64,000 nt of DNA from Pseudarthrobacter siccitolerans. Lineage in GTDB: Bacteria > Actinomycetota > Actinomycetes > Actinomycetales > Micrococcaceae. The notes under the pieces are model-generated. The model was not told where the DNA came from, made no database searches, and saw only the letters and a list, made by a program, of their open reading frames with translations. Within the stretch, counting starts at the first letter, position 1, and each line of letters begins with the position of its first letter. The stretch is from assembly GCF_001046895.1 (NCBI RefSeq), contig NZ_CAQI01000036.1, positions 62,001-126,000 on the forward strand, given 5' to 3'. Below are positions 16,364 to 25,109 of the stretch, piece after piece. Position numbers and translations under genes: made by a program.

Positions 16364-16978
16364 ATGTCATCATCAGTTGTGGCACCTGTCCCTGCAGTAC
16401 ATCATGCCGAGGCCGAGTGGGTCCGTCCCACTTGGGAAGAAGTGGTGACCAACCACTCCGCGAAGGTGTACCGGCTGGCCTACCGCCTGACCGGCAACAA
16501 GTTCGACGCCGAAGACCTCACCCAGGAGGTGTTCGTCCGCGTCTTCCGGTCGCTGGAAAACTTCAAGCCCGGAACGCTGGACGGCTGGCTGCACCGCATC
16601 ACCACCAACCTCTTCCTGGACCAGGCGCGCCGGAAAACCCGTATCCGCTTTGACGCCCTTGCCGAGGATGCCGAGTCGAGGATCCCCGGGCGCGAACCCG
16701 GCCCGGAACAGAGCTTTGAACTGAACAACCTCGACCTTGACGTCCAAGCGGCGCTTGAGGAACTGCCGCCGGACTTCCGTGCCGCCGTGGTTCTGTGCGA
16801 CCTTGAAGGATTGTCCTACGACGAAGTGGCCGAGGCGCTGGGCGTCAAACTCGGTACGGTCCGCTCGCGGATCCACCGCGGCCGGACCATGCTCCGCGAG
16901 AAACTGGCCCACCGCGACCCGCGCCCGCAGCAGTCCCGGCCCAAGCTGTCGCTGCCGCGCATCGCCGGGATCCTCTGA
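16364..16978 (+). CDS. sigE: ECF RNA polymerase sigma factor (SigE-type)
   Basis: A 204-residue group IV sigma factor. Region 2 includes [20 protein letters not shown] and [20 protein letters not shown] for -10 recognition and core binding. Region 4 has [14 protein letters not shown] and [25 protein letters not shown], the -35 helix-turn-helix. AGGGGAG ends six bases before the ATG; upstream in-frame codons add a non-family leader. The anti-sigma gene starts seven bases after the stop, and the order O-methyltransferase/sigE/anti-sigma/tatB matches the mycobacterial locus as I recall, supporting an envelope-stress role. Confidence 0.9.
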   Translation: MSSSVVAPVPAVHHAEAEWVRPTWEEVVTNHSAKVYRLAYRLTGNKFDAEDLTQEVFVRVFRSLENFKPGTLDGWLHRITTNLFLDQARRKTRIRFDALAEDAESRIPGREPGPEQSFELNNLDLDVQAALEELPPDFRAAVVLCDLEGLSYDEVAEALGVKLGTVRSRIHRGRTMLREKLAHRDPRPQQSRPKLSLPRIAGIL

Positions 16979-16985
16979 ACGGCGC

Positions 16986-17849
16986 ATGAGGGCCCAGTTT
17001 CCGCTCGGCCGCGGGCATCAGCGCACGGCCAGCCATCTTGCATCATGCCGCGACTGCGCCACCGCCCTGCGCCGGGAGCGCCAGTACCTGGAGCGGCTGC
17101 GGGAGGCCCCCATCCCGCCGGCCAGCGATGACCTGACCGCCCGCCTCCTGGCCAGGACCCAGGAGCTTGCGGCCCGTCCACCGCTCCCCGCTCCCCACCG
17201 GCAGGCCCCCCGGGCAGCGGTCCGCATCCTGGCGATGTCCGCCGGCGGCACCGTTGCAGCGGCAAGTGTCCTCGCCGCCGGTGCGTTCGCCGTAGCCGGC
17301 GACCCAGCCCAGGCGGACGCCTCTGCACCGGCTGCCAGCCTTGCCCAGGTTTCCGCGCAGACACCGGCCGACGGCAGGACACTGAGCGCCGAGCGGCTGT
17401 CCGCGCTGCGGACCGATGGCTGGGTATGCCCGGAACTTGAAGCAATGGGGTTCCACGTGGAGTCTGCCAAGGCCATACTGCTCGACGGCGGGCCCGCCGT
17501 CGAGCTGAAGCTGTCCGACGGGACGTATTACGCCACCATCACAGAACGCCATACTGCCGGGCCGGAAGCGGACCTCGAAGTTGATCGGGGCGGAGAGCGG
17601 CTGCAGGTCCTCGCGGCCTCGCCCTGGTCGGCCACCTACCGCGCGCCGGGCCGGACTTTCACCTACGAGTCCAACCTGCCCGCAGACCGGGCGGACGATG
17701 CCATGCCCATTCTCGAGCGCCTCAGCGAGCACGCTGCGGAAGGGGTTTCCGCCGAAGCCGTGGAGGAGCCGCCGGCGCAGGGCGGGGAGCCGGTGGGTAC
17801 CCGGCTGCAGCGCGGACTGAACAAGATCGTGGCCCTTTTTTTCCCGTAA
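16986..17849 (+). CDS. Zinc-binding transmembrane anti-sigma factor
   Basis: A 287-residue protein. The N-terminus has the ZAS zinc motif H17-x3-C21-x2-C24, which in this family clamps the sigma factor. One membrane helix spans about residues 79-105, followed by a ~180-residue outward domain rich in Ala and Glu. The immediate position behind sigE makes it that factor's partner. It is much longer than mycobacterial RseA as I recall, so the outer sensor domain is an elaboration. The ATG at 16986 lies seven bases after the sigE stop; no clear Shine-Dalgarno is visible, consistent with coupled translation. Confidence 0.82.
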   Translation: MRAQFPLGRGHQRTASHLASCRDCATALRRERQYLERLREAPIPPASDDLTARLLARTQELAARPPLPAPHRQAPRAAVRILAMSAGGTVAAASVLAAGAFAVAGDPAQADASAPAASLAQVSAQTPADGRTLSAERLSALRTDGWVCPELEAMGFHVESAKAILLDGGPAVELKLSDGTYYATITERHTAGPEADLEVDRGGERLQVLAASPWSATYRAPGRTFTYESNLPADRADDAMPILERLSEHAAEGVSAEAVEEPPAQGGEPVGTRLQRGLNKIVALFFP

Positions 17850-17905
17850 TGCAGGCAGTTTCCGCCGCCAACGGACGGGAATCGTCACTGGCAGCCCGGA
17901 GAGGG

Positions 17906-17911
17906 TAATCT
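17906..17911 (+). promoter_or_regulatory. -10 box, leaderless tatB
   Basis: TAATCT, seven bases before the GTG at 17919. It lies in the 69-base gap after the anti-sigma gene, so tatB can be expressed on its own. Confidence 0.5.
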
Positions 17912-17918
17912 TCCTAAA

Positions 17919-18332
17919 GTGTTTGGAATCAACGGCCCGGAGTTCTTTCTTCTGCTGATCATTGGCGTCCTCGTGATCGGTCCCCAGCGGCTGCCCGAAT
18001 ACACGCAGAAACTGGCTAACCTGGTCAAGGAAGTCCGCCGGATGGCCTCCGGTGCGCGCGAACAGATCAAGGAAGAAGTGGGGATCGACATCGACGATGT
18101 CGACTGGAAGAAGTACGATCCCCGCCAGTACGATCCCCGGCGCATCATCAAGGAAGCGCTGCTCGACGACGACACCAAGCCCGTCAGCGCCGGTGCGCCT
18201 GCAGCCGTGGCTGCTGTCGCCGGCGCGGCTGCCGTCGCCGCCACGGATACTGCTGCTCCGCAGCGGCCCGCGCGGGTGGTGCAGTCGCTCCCGCCGGGCG
18301 AGGCCGCGCCATACGACACGGAAGCCACGTAG
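17919..18332 (+). CDS. tatB: Sec-independent translocase subunit TatB
   Basis: A 137-residue twin-arginine translocase component. The N-terminal MFGINGPEFFLLLIIGVLVIGP is the membrane anchor with its Glu and the Gly-Pro hinge. Next comes an amphipathic helix (LPEYTQKLANLVKEVRRMA) and a charged, Ala-rich cytoplasmic tail. TatB acts with TatC in receptor complexes for folded exported proteins. No other tat gene is nearby. A TatA identity is less likely because of the hinge sequence, length and the sigE-adjacent position typical of tatB. Confidence 0.92.
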   Translation: MFGINGPEFFLLLIIGVLVIGPQRLPEYTQKLANLVKEVRRMASGAREQIKEEVGIDIDDVDWKKYDPRQYDPRRIIKEALLDDDTKPVSAGAPAAVAAVAGAAAVAATDTAAPQRPARVVQSLPPGEAAPYDTEAT

Positions 18333-18361
18333 GCCTCGAGTCCACAAACTGGAAGGCAGGG

Positions 18362-19501
18362 TCAGCGCGGCTGCAGCCCCAGCTTCATTCCCGCCAAACC
18401 CCGCGGCCTGCTGGCGAGCCGGCCGGCAATCCCTGAAAGCGCCTCGGCAGCGGGCGTGCCTGCCTGGCCCAGGACGATCGGCATTCCGGTATCGCCGCCC
18501 TCCCGCAGCTTGATATCGAGCGGAATCTGCCCGAGCAGCGGAACGTCTTCGCCCACTGTCGCCGTAAGCCTCTCCGCAAGCACCGTCCCGCCGCCGCTTC
18601 CGAACAAATCCATCCGGCCGCCGTCGGGCATGTCCAGGTACGACATGTTCTCGATGACACCGGCAACTTTCTGACCCGTCTGCGTGGCGATGGCTCCGGC
18701 CCGTTCGGCGACGTCCGCCGCGGCTGCCTGCGGCGTGGTGACCACCAGGATCTCGGCCTTGGGCAGCAGCTGGGCGACGGAGATGGCGATGTCGCCGGTG
18801 CCGGGCGGCAGGTCCAGGAACAGGGCGTCCAGGTCGCCGAAGTACACGTCGGTCAGGAACTGCTCCAGGGCGCGGTGCAGCATGGGCCCGCGCCAGGCCA
18901 CCGGCTGGTTGCCGCTGACGAACATCCCGATGGAGATGACCTTCACCCCGTAGGCGACGGGCGGAAGGATCATGTCGTCCACCCGGGTGGGGGCCTGGGT
19001 GATCCCCATCAGCGCCGGAACCGAGAAACCATACACGTCTGCGTCAACGATGCCTACCCGCAGCCCCTGCGCCGCCAGGGCGCAGGCCAGGTTGACGGTC
19101 ACGGAGGACTTTCCTACGCCGCCCTTGCCGCTGGCCACGGCGTAGACCTTAGTCAGCGAGTCCGGCTGGTTGAACGGAATGCCGCGCTGGCCTCCGGCGC
19201 CGCGGAGCAGCTCCTTGAGGGCGTCGCGCTGATCCTGGCTCATCACCTTCAGGGCAACGTCGACGGCGGTCACTCCGGGGACTGCCAGCAGCGCCTTGGT
19301 GGCGTCCGCGGTGATGGTGTCCCGCAGGGGGCAGCCGGCGATGGTGAGCAGGACCGCGAGGGTGACCCGGCCGTCGTCGGACATCTCCACGGACTCCACC
19401 ATGCCCAGTTCAGTGATGGGGCGGCGCAGTTCAGGATCGATGACGGTAGCCAGGGCGGCGTTGACCGCCTCACGGGAGGGGCTGGCGGGAGATGCGCTCA
19501 A
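18362..19501 (-). CDS. mrp: Mrp/ApbC-type Fe-S cluster carrier ATPase
   Basis: A 379-residue P-loop ATPase. Residues ~8-88 form a MIP18/DUF59 domain with C57 in TIAGCPLRDT. The ATPase has SGKGGVGKS at 124-132 and LDLPPGTGD. At the place where many Mrp/Nbp35 proteins carry a cluster-binding CxxC after ENMS, this one reads ENMSYLDMPDGGRMD without cysteines; I recall the same in mycobacterial Mrp. The start is a TTG directly after the TAA of the DUF1003 gene. It is last in a three-gene minus-strand operon. Confidence 0.87.
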   Translation of the reverse strand: MSASPASPSREAVNAALATVIDPELRRPITELGMVESVEMSDDGRVTLAVLLTIAGCPLRDTITADATKALLAVPGVTAVDVALKVMSQDQRDALKELLRGAGGQRGIPFNQPDSLTKVYAVASGKGGVGKSSVTVNLACALAAQGLRVGIVDADVYGFSVPALMGITQAPTRVDDMILPPVAYGVKVISIGMFVSGNQPVAWRGPMLHRALEQFLTDVYFGDLDALFLDLPPGTGDIAISVAQLLPKAEILVVTTPQAAAADVAERAGAIATQTGQKVAGVIENMSYLDMPDGGRMDLFGSGGGTVLAERLTATVGEDVPLLGQIPLDIKLREGGDTGMPIVLGQAGTPAAEALSGIAGRLASRPRGLAGMKLGLQPR

Positions 19502-20200
19502 TTAACGTTCCTGGGTTGAATGGCCGGGCTTGACCCGGGGAATCTGCTGGGTGCGCGGGTTCCTCTGCCGGTCGCGCTGCTCCTTGAGTTTTTCCCTGAC
19601 CTTGTCCCGCGGTGACTCGTGCTGCGCCTGGCCGGTTGAATCATGGGTGCGGAGCTCTTCCTGGGCTTCCAGCATGTCTTCCAGGAGGGAACGCAGTTCC
19701 GCGCGGACGTAGTCCCGGGTTGCCACCTCGCGCAGGGCAATGCGCAGCGACGCCAGCTCCCGCGTCAGGTACTCGGTATCGGACAGGTTGCGTTCAGCGC
19801 GCTGGCGGTCCTGCTGCAGCGAGACACGGTCGCGGTCGTCCTGGCGGTTTTGCGCGAGCAGCAGCAACGGCGCCGCGTAGGACGCCTGCAGGGACAGCAT
19901 CAGGGTCAGCAGGGTGAAGCCGAGGTCGCGTGAGTCGAACTGCCATTCCAGCGGAGCCCAGGTGTTCCAGGCAAGCCAGATCACAACAAACACCGTCATA
20001 TAGACCAGAAACTGCGGCGTACCCATAAACCGGGCAAAGCCTTCAGTGGCGTGGCCAAACGCGTCCGGGTCCGGGGAGAACTTGGGCAGGATCCGCTGGC
20101 GGCCGCTCAACGGCGTATCGAGGCTGCCCATGGACGCCGCCTTGGAGGAGGGACGCTGGGCCGGGTTCTTGGGAGCGCCGTTGTCAGCCAATACGGCCAC
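19502..20200 (-). CDS. DUF1003 membrane protein
   Basis: A 232-residue protein. The central part has two membrane helices (FLVYMTVFVVIWLAWNTWAP and LGFTLLTLMLSLQASYAAPLLLLAQN) typical of DUF1003. A long charged helical C-terminus, probably coiled coil, is rich in R, E and Q. The GTG at 20200 overlaps the end of the MgtE-like gene by 17 bases, so translation is coupled. DUF1003 proteins recur beside MgtE-like genes, suggesting a joint role in ion homeostasis, but no biochemical function is known to me. Confidence 0.85.
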   Translation of the reverse strand: MAVLADNGAPKNPAQRPSSKAASMGSLDTPLSGRQRILPKFSPDPDAFGHATEGFARFMGTPQFLVYMTVFVVIWLAWNTWAPLEWQFDSRDLGFTLLTLMLSLQASYAAPLLLLAQNRQDDRDRVSLQQDRQRAERNLSDTEYLTRELASLRIALREVATRDYVRAELRSLLEDMLEAQEELRTHDSTGQAQHESPRDKVREKLKEQRDRQRNPRTQQIPRVKPGHSTQER

Positions 20201-21467
20201 CGAGCCTTCTTATCGGGGCTTCGCCGTCATGGGCGCGCCAGTCATCAGGCAACAGATGATCCAGAACGTCATCGACAGTCACCGCCCCCACAAGCCGGCC
20301 GGCGTCGTTGACCACCGGAAGGGAGTTCAGGTTGTAGGTGGCCAGGGTCCGGGCCACTTCGCTGATGTGGGCCTGGTCGGACAGCGGCTCCAGGTTCTTG
20401 TCCACCAGGTTGCCCAGCGACTCGAACGGCGGGAAGCGGAGGAGCTGCTGGATGTGGACCACACCCAGGAACCGGCCGGTGGGCGTCTCCAGCGGCGGCC
20501 GGGCGATAAAGATCGAGGAGGCCAGGGCGGGGGAGAGTTCCTCGCGCCGTACGTGCGCCAGGGCCTCGGCAACCGTGGCTTCGGGCGGCAGGATTACCGG
20601 CACGGGCGTCATCAGGCCGCCGGCGGTGTCCTCGTCATATTCCAGGAGGCGGCGGACGTCCTCTGCGCCCTCGGGCTCCATCAGCTGGAGCAGCTCTTCG
20701 GCCTGGGCCGAGGGGAGCTCGCCAAGGAGGTCGGCGGCGTCGTCGGGGTCCATCTCCTCCAGCACGTCCGCGGCACGCTGGACGTCCAGGGCGGAGAGGA
20801 TCTCCACCTGGTCATCTTCGGGAAGTTCCTGCAGGACGTCGGCCAGCCGTTCGTCCTGGAGCTCGCTGGCCACCTCGAAACGCCGTTTGTCGCTCATCTC
20901 CTGGAGCGCTTCGGCGAAGTCGGCGGGCTTGAGGTCCTCGTGGTTGGCCACGAACTGCGTGGCGGCCTGCGGCTCGGTGCGGGGGCCCTGGAGGGCGTCC
21001 GACCAGTCGATGATCAGGGTTTCGTTGCGGCGCAGCCGGCTCAGCGGCGAGAGGGAATGGCCCCGCCGGACAAAAAGCTTGCTGACGAACCAGTCGTGGG
21101 AACGGGTCTGGTCCATCGCGATGTCCTCGATGGTGGCGTCGCCGCTGCCGTCCCGGAGCGTGACGCGGCGGTCGAACATTTCGGCCACCACCAGCGTTTC
21201 GGCGCCGCGCTGTTCGAAGCGGCGCAGGTTGACCAGGCCGGTGCAGATGATCTGCGTCTGGTCGATGGAGGTAATCCGGGTCATGGGCACGAAGACGCGT
21301 TTCTTCCCCGGCACTTCCACCACGATGCCCACCACGTGCGGGGCTCCCTGGGTGCCGCGGGAGAGCACAACAACATCGCGCAGCCGGCCCAGCCGGTCGC
21401 CCAGGGGGTCGAAGACGTCGAGTCCCAGCAGGCGCGCCACGAAGACGCGGGTAGGTGTTGTGCTCAC
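20184..21467 (-). CDS. MgtE-N/CBS-domain protein without transporter domain
   Basis: A 427-residue soluble protein. Domains in order: PRC-barrel-like region (~8-80), a second beta domain (~95-150), MgtE N-terminal superhelical repeats (~170-285, LADVLQELPEDDQVEIL, AADLLGELP) and a CBS pair (~285-410). In MgtE magnesium channels these parts sense Mg2+, but the C-terminal membrane channel is absent here, as I recall for mycobacterial Rv1232c. It heads the operon with DUF1003 and mrp. The GTG has TAGCCT six bases upstream. A magnesium or nucleotide sensor acting on a partner membrane protein is an inference. Confidence 0.85.
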   Translation of the reverse strand: MSTTPTRVFVARLLGLDVFDPLGDRLGRLRDVVVLSRGTQGAPHVVGIVVEVPGKKRVFVPMTRITSIDQTQIICTGLVNLRRFEQRGAETLVVAEMFDRRVTLRDGSGDATIEDIAMDQTRSHDWFVSKLFVRRGHSLSPLSRLRRNETLIIDWSDALQGPRTEPQAATQFVANHEDLKPADFAEALQEMSDKRRFEVASELQDERLADVLQELPEDDQVEILSALDVQRAADVLEEMDPDDAADLLGELPSAQAEELLQLMEPEGAEDVRRLLEYDEDTAGGLMTPVPVILPPEATVAEALAHVRREELSPALASSIFIARPPLETPTGRFLGVVHIQQLLRFPPFESLGNLVDKNLEPLSDQAHISEVARTLATYNLNSLPVVNDAGRLVGAVTVDDVLDHLLPDDWRAHDGEAPIRRLGGRIG

Positions 21468-21473
21468 TCCTAC

Positions 21474-21479
21474 AGGCTA
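21474..21479 (-). promoter_or_regulatory. -10 box, leaderless MgtE-like operon
   Basis: TAGCCT on the minus strand, six bases before the GTG at 21467. Confidence 0.55.
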
Positions 21480-21532
21480 CCGAGTCTGCTCTCTTTTAGC
21501 TGAATTTACAGGCAGCACACATGCTGATGGGC

Positions 21533-21538
21533 AAGAAT
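21533..21538 (+). promoter_or_regulatory. Candidate -10 box, GSP17M gene
   Basis: AAGAAT, six bases before the ATG at 21545. It departs from TAnnnT at the first base but has the same spacing as the other leaderless starts. Confidence 0.35.
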
Positions 21539-21544
21539 GGGACT

Positions 21545-22501
21545 ATGGCAAACATTTTTGGTGCTCCGAAGGCCGGCGGGCCCAACGGCATGGACGAAGC
21601 CAGGGCCGTTCCCACCGGCGACACCGTCGGCTCCTACACCTCGTACCTCGACGCCCAGAAGGCGGTGGACTACCTCGCGGACCAGCAGTTCCCCGTGCAG
21701 ATGGTCTCCATTGTGGGCAACGAACTGAAGATGGTGGAGCGGGTTACGGGGCGCCTGAGCTACCCGCGGGTGGCACTGTCCGGCGCGCTGAGCGGTATGT
21801 GGTTTGGCCTGTTCGTCGGCGTGATGCTCTCCTTCTTCGCACCGTCGCCGGGATACTTCTCCATCCTGACGTCCGTGCTGATGGGCGCTGCCTTCTTTAT
21901 GCTCTTTGGCATCGTCACCTATGCCATGCAGCGGGGAAAGCGGGACTTCACCTCCACCAGCCAGGTGGTCGCCACCAGCTATGACGTCGTCGTTTCGCCC
22001 GAGGCCGCGCACGAGGCCCGACGGCTCCTGCAGCAGCTGCCCATGACGCGCTCGGACGCTGCCGCCGGCAGCGGGCCCTACACGCAGCGGGATTACCACA
22101 ACCAGCCCTACCAGCAGCCGGGCCAGGGCCCTGCCCGCCCCAATGGCTGGAATGATCCGTACGGCCAGTCTCCGGCCAGTTCCGCGCCGGAGAACGCGGC
22201 TTACGGTGCGCCCGCCGTACAGCAGCACGACGGCGGCGCGGAGCCGGCTTCCCCGGCACCTACGAAGGCGGTCCGCTACCCCGACCTGCCCGACGGCAGG
22301 CCCCAGTACGGCATCCGGCTTCCGCAGAACGGTCCCGACGAACAGGCTCAGGCCGCACCGCAGCAGCCTGACGGCCAGCGGCTGCACGGCCAGCACCTCG
22401 CGGGCCAGCCCGACGGCGGGCAGCCCGCAGGCCAGCGGCCCGTCGATGAGCAGCGGCCGCCCGTGGATGACCAACGCCCGTCGGGCGATCCGCGGCAGTA
22501 G
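21545..22501 (+). CDS. GSP17M-domain membrane protein with Q/P-rich tail
   Basis: A 318-residue protein. Residues ~25-150 form a general-stress-protein-17M-like domain (GSYTSYLDAQKAVDYLADQQ, MVSIVGNELKMVERVTGRLSYP) containing two adjacent membrane helices (ALSGALSGMWFGLFVGVML and SILTSVLMGAAFFMLFGIV). The last ~150 residues are disordered and rich in Q, P, G and A, with repeated QQPGQ/GQPDGQ-type motifs. It is divergent from the MgtE-like operon and followed by a strong terminator. Function is unknown; a stress role is inherited from the domain name only. Confidence 0.82.
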   Translation: MANIFGAPKAGGPNGMDEARAVPTGDTVGSYTSYLDAQKAVDYLADQQFPVQMVSIVGNELKMVERVTGRLSYPRVALSGALSGMWFGLFVGVMLSFFAPSPGYFSILTSVLMGAAFFMLFGIVTYAMQRGKRDFTSTSQVVATSYDVVVSPEAAHEARRLLQQLPMTRSDAAAGSGPYTQRDYHNQPYQQPGQGPARPNGWNDPYGQSPASSAPENAAYGAPAVQQHDGGAEPASPAPTKAVRYPDLPDGRPQYGIRLPQNGPDEQAQAAPQQPDGQRLHGQHLAGQPDGGQPAGQRPVDEQRPPVDDQRPSGDPRQ

Positions 22502-22517
22502 CCGTTCCCGCAGCGAC

Positions 22518-22560
22518 AAAGCGGGCCGCCGGATGATCTCCGGCGGCCCGCTTTTGTTTT
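22518..22560. terminator. Bidirectional terminator, GSP17M gene / aminopeptidase
   Basis: A perfect 16-bp stem (arms 22518-22533 and 22539-22554) with a five-base loop, then TTGTTT. It lies between two convergent genes. Confidence 0.9.
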
Positions 22561-22585
22561 CTGCTGCTCCTGGTGTTGCCCGTTC

Positions 22586-24166
22586 CTAGTGTGCCGGATC
22601 GGCTTCGCGGTAGATGCCGGCCATCCAGTTCTCCACGTCCTCGACCTTGCGCGGCAGGGCAGCGCTGAGGTTGACCGGGCCCTCGGCCGTCATCAGGATG
22701 TCGTCCTCAATCCGCACACCGATGCCGCGGTACTCCGCGGGGATGGCGAGGTCCTCTTCCTTGAAGTACAGGCCGGGTTCAATGGTGAACACCATGCCCT
22801 CGGTGAGGACGCCGTCCAGGTAGAGCTCCCGCCTGGCCTGAGCGCAGTCGTGGACGTCCAGGCCGAGGTGGTGGCTGGTGCCGTGCGGCATCCAGCGGCG
22901 GTGCTGCTGGCCCTCCGGGCTGATGGCCTCCTCCACGCTGACGGGCAGCAGGCCCCACTCCGCGAGGCGCTCTGCAAGCACGGTGGTGGCGGCCGTGTGG
23001 ATGTCGCGGAACCGGGTTCCAGGCCGTGCGGCGGCGAACCCGGCGTCAGCGGCGTCCAGGACTGCTTCATAGACTTTGCGCTGGATATCGCTGAAAACGC
23101 CGGTGGCAGGCAGGGTGCGGGTGATGTCGGCGGTGTACAGGGAGTCGGCTTCCACGCCGGCGTCCACCAGAATCAGCTCGCCGGCATTGATCCTGCCGGT
23201 GTTGCGGGTCCAGTGCAGGACGGTGGCGTTGTTGCCGGCGGCGGCGATGGTGTCGTAGCCCAGTTCGTTGCCGATTTCGCGGGCACGGGCGAAGAAGGCA
23301 CCCTCTACTACCCTTTCGCCGCGGTGGTGCGTGAGCGCGCGGGGAAGCGCCTTCACCACCTCTTCGAAACCTTCCACGGTGGCGGCCACGGCGAGTTCCA
23401 TCTGCTCGATTTCCCAGGCGTCCTTGATGAGGCGCAGTTCGGACAGGGCTTCGCTGAGCTTTTCGTCCAGGGCATCAAGGACGCCGAGGTCCAGGTTGTC
23501 CGGGTCCTTGGCGGTGTTGTACCGGGCGGTGTCCACCAGGGCGTCGATGTTCTCGTCCACCTTGCGGACCAGGCGGATGGAGATCCCGCCGATCTCGGGG
23601 GCGCCCACATCCTTGGTGATGGCGTTCTCGAGCTGGTCGATGTGGGCCGTGGGCAGGCCCAGGCGGGCCTCGAATTCGGCCAGCGTGGGCCGTGCCCCGA
23701 TCCAGAACTCGCCGGACCTCGAATCCGCATAGAACTGTTCGGTGTCACGCCCGGCCAAGGGGCGGAAGTAGAGCGTGGCACGGTGGTTCGCGCCGTCGTC
23801 GCCCTTTCCTTCCTCAACGGGCTCGAGGATCAGGACGGCGTCCGGCTCATGGTCAAGGCCAAGGCCGGTGAGGTGCGCGAAGCCGGAGTGGGGGCGGAAG
23901 CGGTAGTCGCAGTCGTTGGAGCGGACCTTCAAGGGACCTGCCGGGATGACCAGGCGTTCGCCTTTGAACTGCCCGGAGATGGCCTTGCGCCGGGTCGCGG
24001 CGTAGCCGGCCACGGCGTCGAGCGCCGGCAGTTCCTGGCTGGACGGCGCCCAGTTGCTGGCCATAAAGGCTTTGAAAGCGTCGGAACTGGGCCGCTGGGA
24101 GCGGTTGTTGACGCGCTCGTCCAGGGGCTGGGAAGCAGAATCGGGGGTGTTATCGGCATCGTTCAC
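22586..24166 (-). CDS. pepP: Xaa-Pro aminopeptidase (aminopeptidase P)
   Basis: A 526-residue M24 metallopeptidase that removes an N-terminal residue preceding proline. The N-terminal domain (residues ~30-230) is the creatinase-like fold. The catalytic pita-bread domain shows the metal ligands in DAGVEADSLYTADITRT (two Asp), HGTSHHLGLDVHD (His), TIEPGLY (Glu) and GIGVRIEDD (Glu). The GTG start gives MNDADNTPDS; no convincing ribosome site or -10 box lies before it, so the exact start is less certain. It is divergent from the PHP gene. Confidence 0.9.
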   Translation of the reverse strand: MNDADNTPDSASQPLDERVNNRSQRPSSDAFKAFMASNWAPSSQELPALDAVAGYAATRRKAISGQFKGERLVIPAGPLKVRSNDCDYRFRPHSGFAHLTGLGLDHEPDAVLILEPVEEGKGDDGANHRATLYFRPLAGRDTEQFYADSRSGEFWIGARPTLAEFEARLGLPTAHIDQLENAITKDVGAPEIGGISIRLVRKVDENIDALVDTARYNTAKDPDNLDLGVLDALDEKLSEALSELRLIKDAWEIEQMELAVAATVEGFEEVVKALPRALTHHRGERVVEGAFFARAREIGNELGYDTIAAAGNNATVLHWTRNTGRINAGELILVDAGVEADSLYTADITRTLPATGVFSDIQRKVYEAVLDAADAGFAAARPGTRFRDIHTAATTVLAERLAEWGLLPVSVEEAISPEGQQHRRWMPHGTSHHLGLDVHDCAQARRELYLDGVLTEGMVFTIEPGLYFKEEDLAIPAEYRGIGVRIEDDILMTAEGPVNLSAALPRKVEDVENWMAGIYREADPAH

Positions 24167-24234
24167 GGCACCATCGTCTCACCAGCATGAAGGCTTGTGC
24201 GAATACCTGCATGAACACGGGAGCCGGCGTCAAC

Positions 24235-24240
24235 TAGGCT
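24235..24240 (+). promoter_or_regulatory. -10 box, leaderless PHP gene
   Basis: TAGGCT, six bases (GGACAG) before the GTG at 24247. Confidence 0.55.
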
Positions 24241-24246
24241 GGACAG

Positions 24247-25095
24247 GTGAGGATTGACCTGCATGCCCACTCCAATGTTTCCGACGGCACGGAAAAACCG
24301 GCCGACGTGATGGCATCCGCTGCCCGCGCCGGACTGGACGTGGTGGCGCTGACCGACCACGATTCCACCGCCGGCTGGGCAGAGGCGTCAGCTGCTGCCG
24401 TGCAGCACGGTGTTGCCTTGGTGCCCGGCATGGAAGTGTCCTGCCGGACGGAGCAGGGGATCAGCGTGCATCTCCTGAGCTACCTGCATGATCCCGAACA
24501 CGCCGGGCTGCTGGAGGAAATCACCAAGGCCAAGGATGCCCGGCTGACCCGTGCCGAGCGGATGGTCACCCTGCTCGCCGAGGACTACCCGCTCACGTGG
24601 GATGACGTCATCCACCACGTGGCACCGGGCGCCACCCTGGGCCGTCCGCACATCGCCGACGCCTTGGTGGCCGCCGGCGTGGTGGAGGACCGCTCGGAGG
24701 CGTTCGCCTCCATCCTCACCTCCCGGTCCCGGTACTTCATCCAGCATTACGCGCCGGACCCTGCCACCGCCGTCGAACTGGTCCGCGCCGCCGGCGGGGT
24801 CCCCGTGTTCGCCCACCCGGTGGCCTCGTCGCGGGGCCGGATTGTGGGCGAGCGTGTGTACCAGGAGATGATCGACGCCGGGCTGGCCGGCCTGGAGATC
24901 AACCACCGCGACAACCCGGAGGAAGGCCGCGGGTTCCTCCGCCGGCTCGCCGCCAAGCATGACCTCCTTATCACCGGCTCCTCGGACTACCACGGGACGG
25001 GCAAACCGAACCTGCTCGGCGAGAACGTCACCGCCCCTGAAGTCCTGGCCCGGATCGAGGAACTCGGAACCGGAACCGCCGTCGTCCGTCCCTGA
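24247..25095 (+). CDS. PHP-domain phosphoesterase
   Basis: A 282-residue single-domain PHP protein. Metal-binding signatures are IDLHAHSNVSDG at residues 3-14, ALTDHDST near 37, the Glu in PGMEVSC, H in GRPHIADAL, FAHPVASS and the final SSDYHG. This composition fits the stand-alone PHP phosphatases that hydrolyse nucleoside 3',5'-bisphosphates or 5'-phosphorylated oligoribonucleotides. The exact substrate is inferred from family, not from context. The gene is leaderless and convergent with the DNA methyltransferase, 14 bases apart. Confidence 0.87.
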   Translation: MRIDLHAHSNVSDGTEKPADVMASAARAGLDVVALTDHDSTAGWAEASAAAVQHGVALVPGMEVSCRTEQGISVHLLSYLHDPEHAGLLEEITKAKDARLTRAERMVTLLAEDYPLTWDDVIHHVAPGATLGRPHIADALVAAGVVEDRSEAFASILTSRSRYFIQHYAPDPATAVELVRAAGGVPVFAHPVASSRGRIVGERVYQEMIDAGLAGLEINHRDNPEEGRGFLRRLAAKHDLLITGSSDYHGTGKPNLLGENVTAPEVLARIEELGTGTAVVRP

Positions 25096-25109
25096 CCCGC
25101 CCCTCCCAG

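Noticed and set aside
22589..24190. A 533-codon plus-strand frame opposite pepP.
   Set aside because: It is low-complexity, rich in G, V and H, as expected of an antisense shadow. The minus strand encodes a complete aminopeptidase P with all metal ligands.
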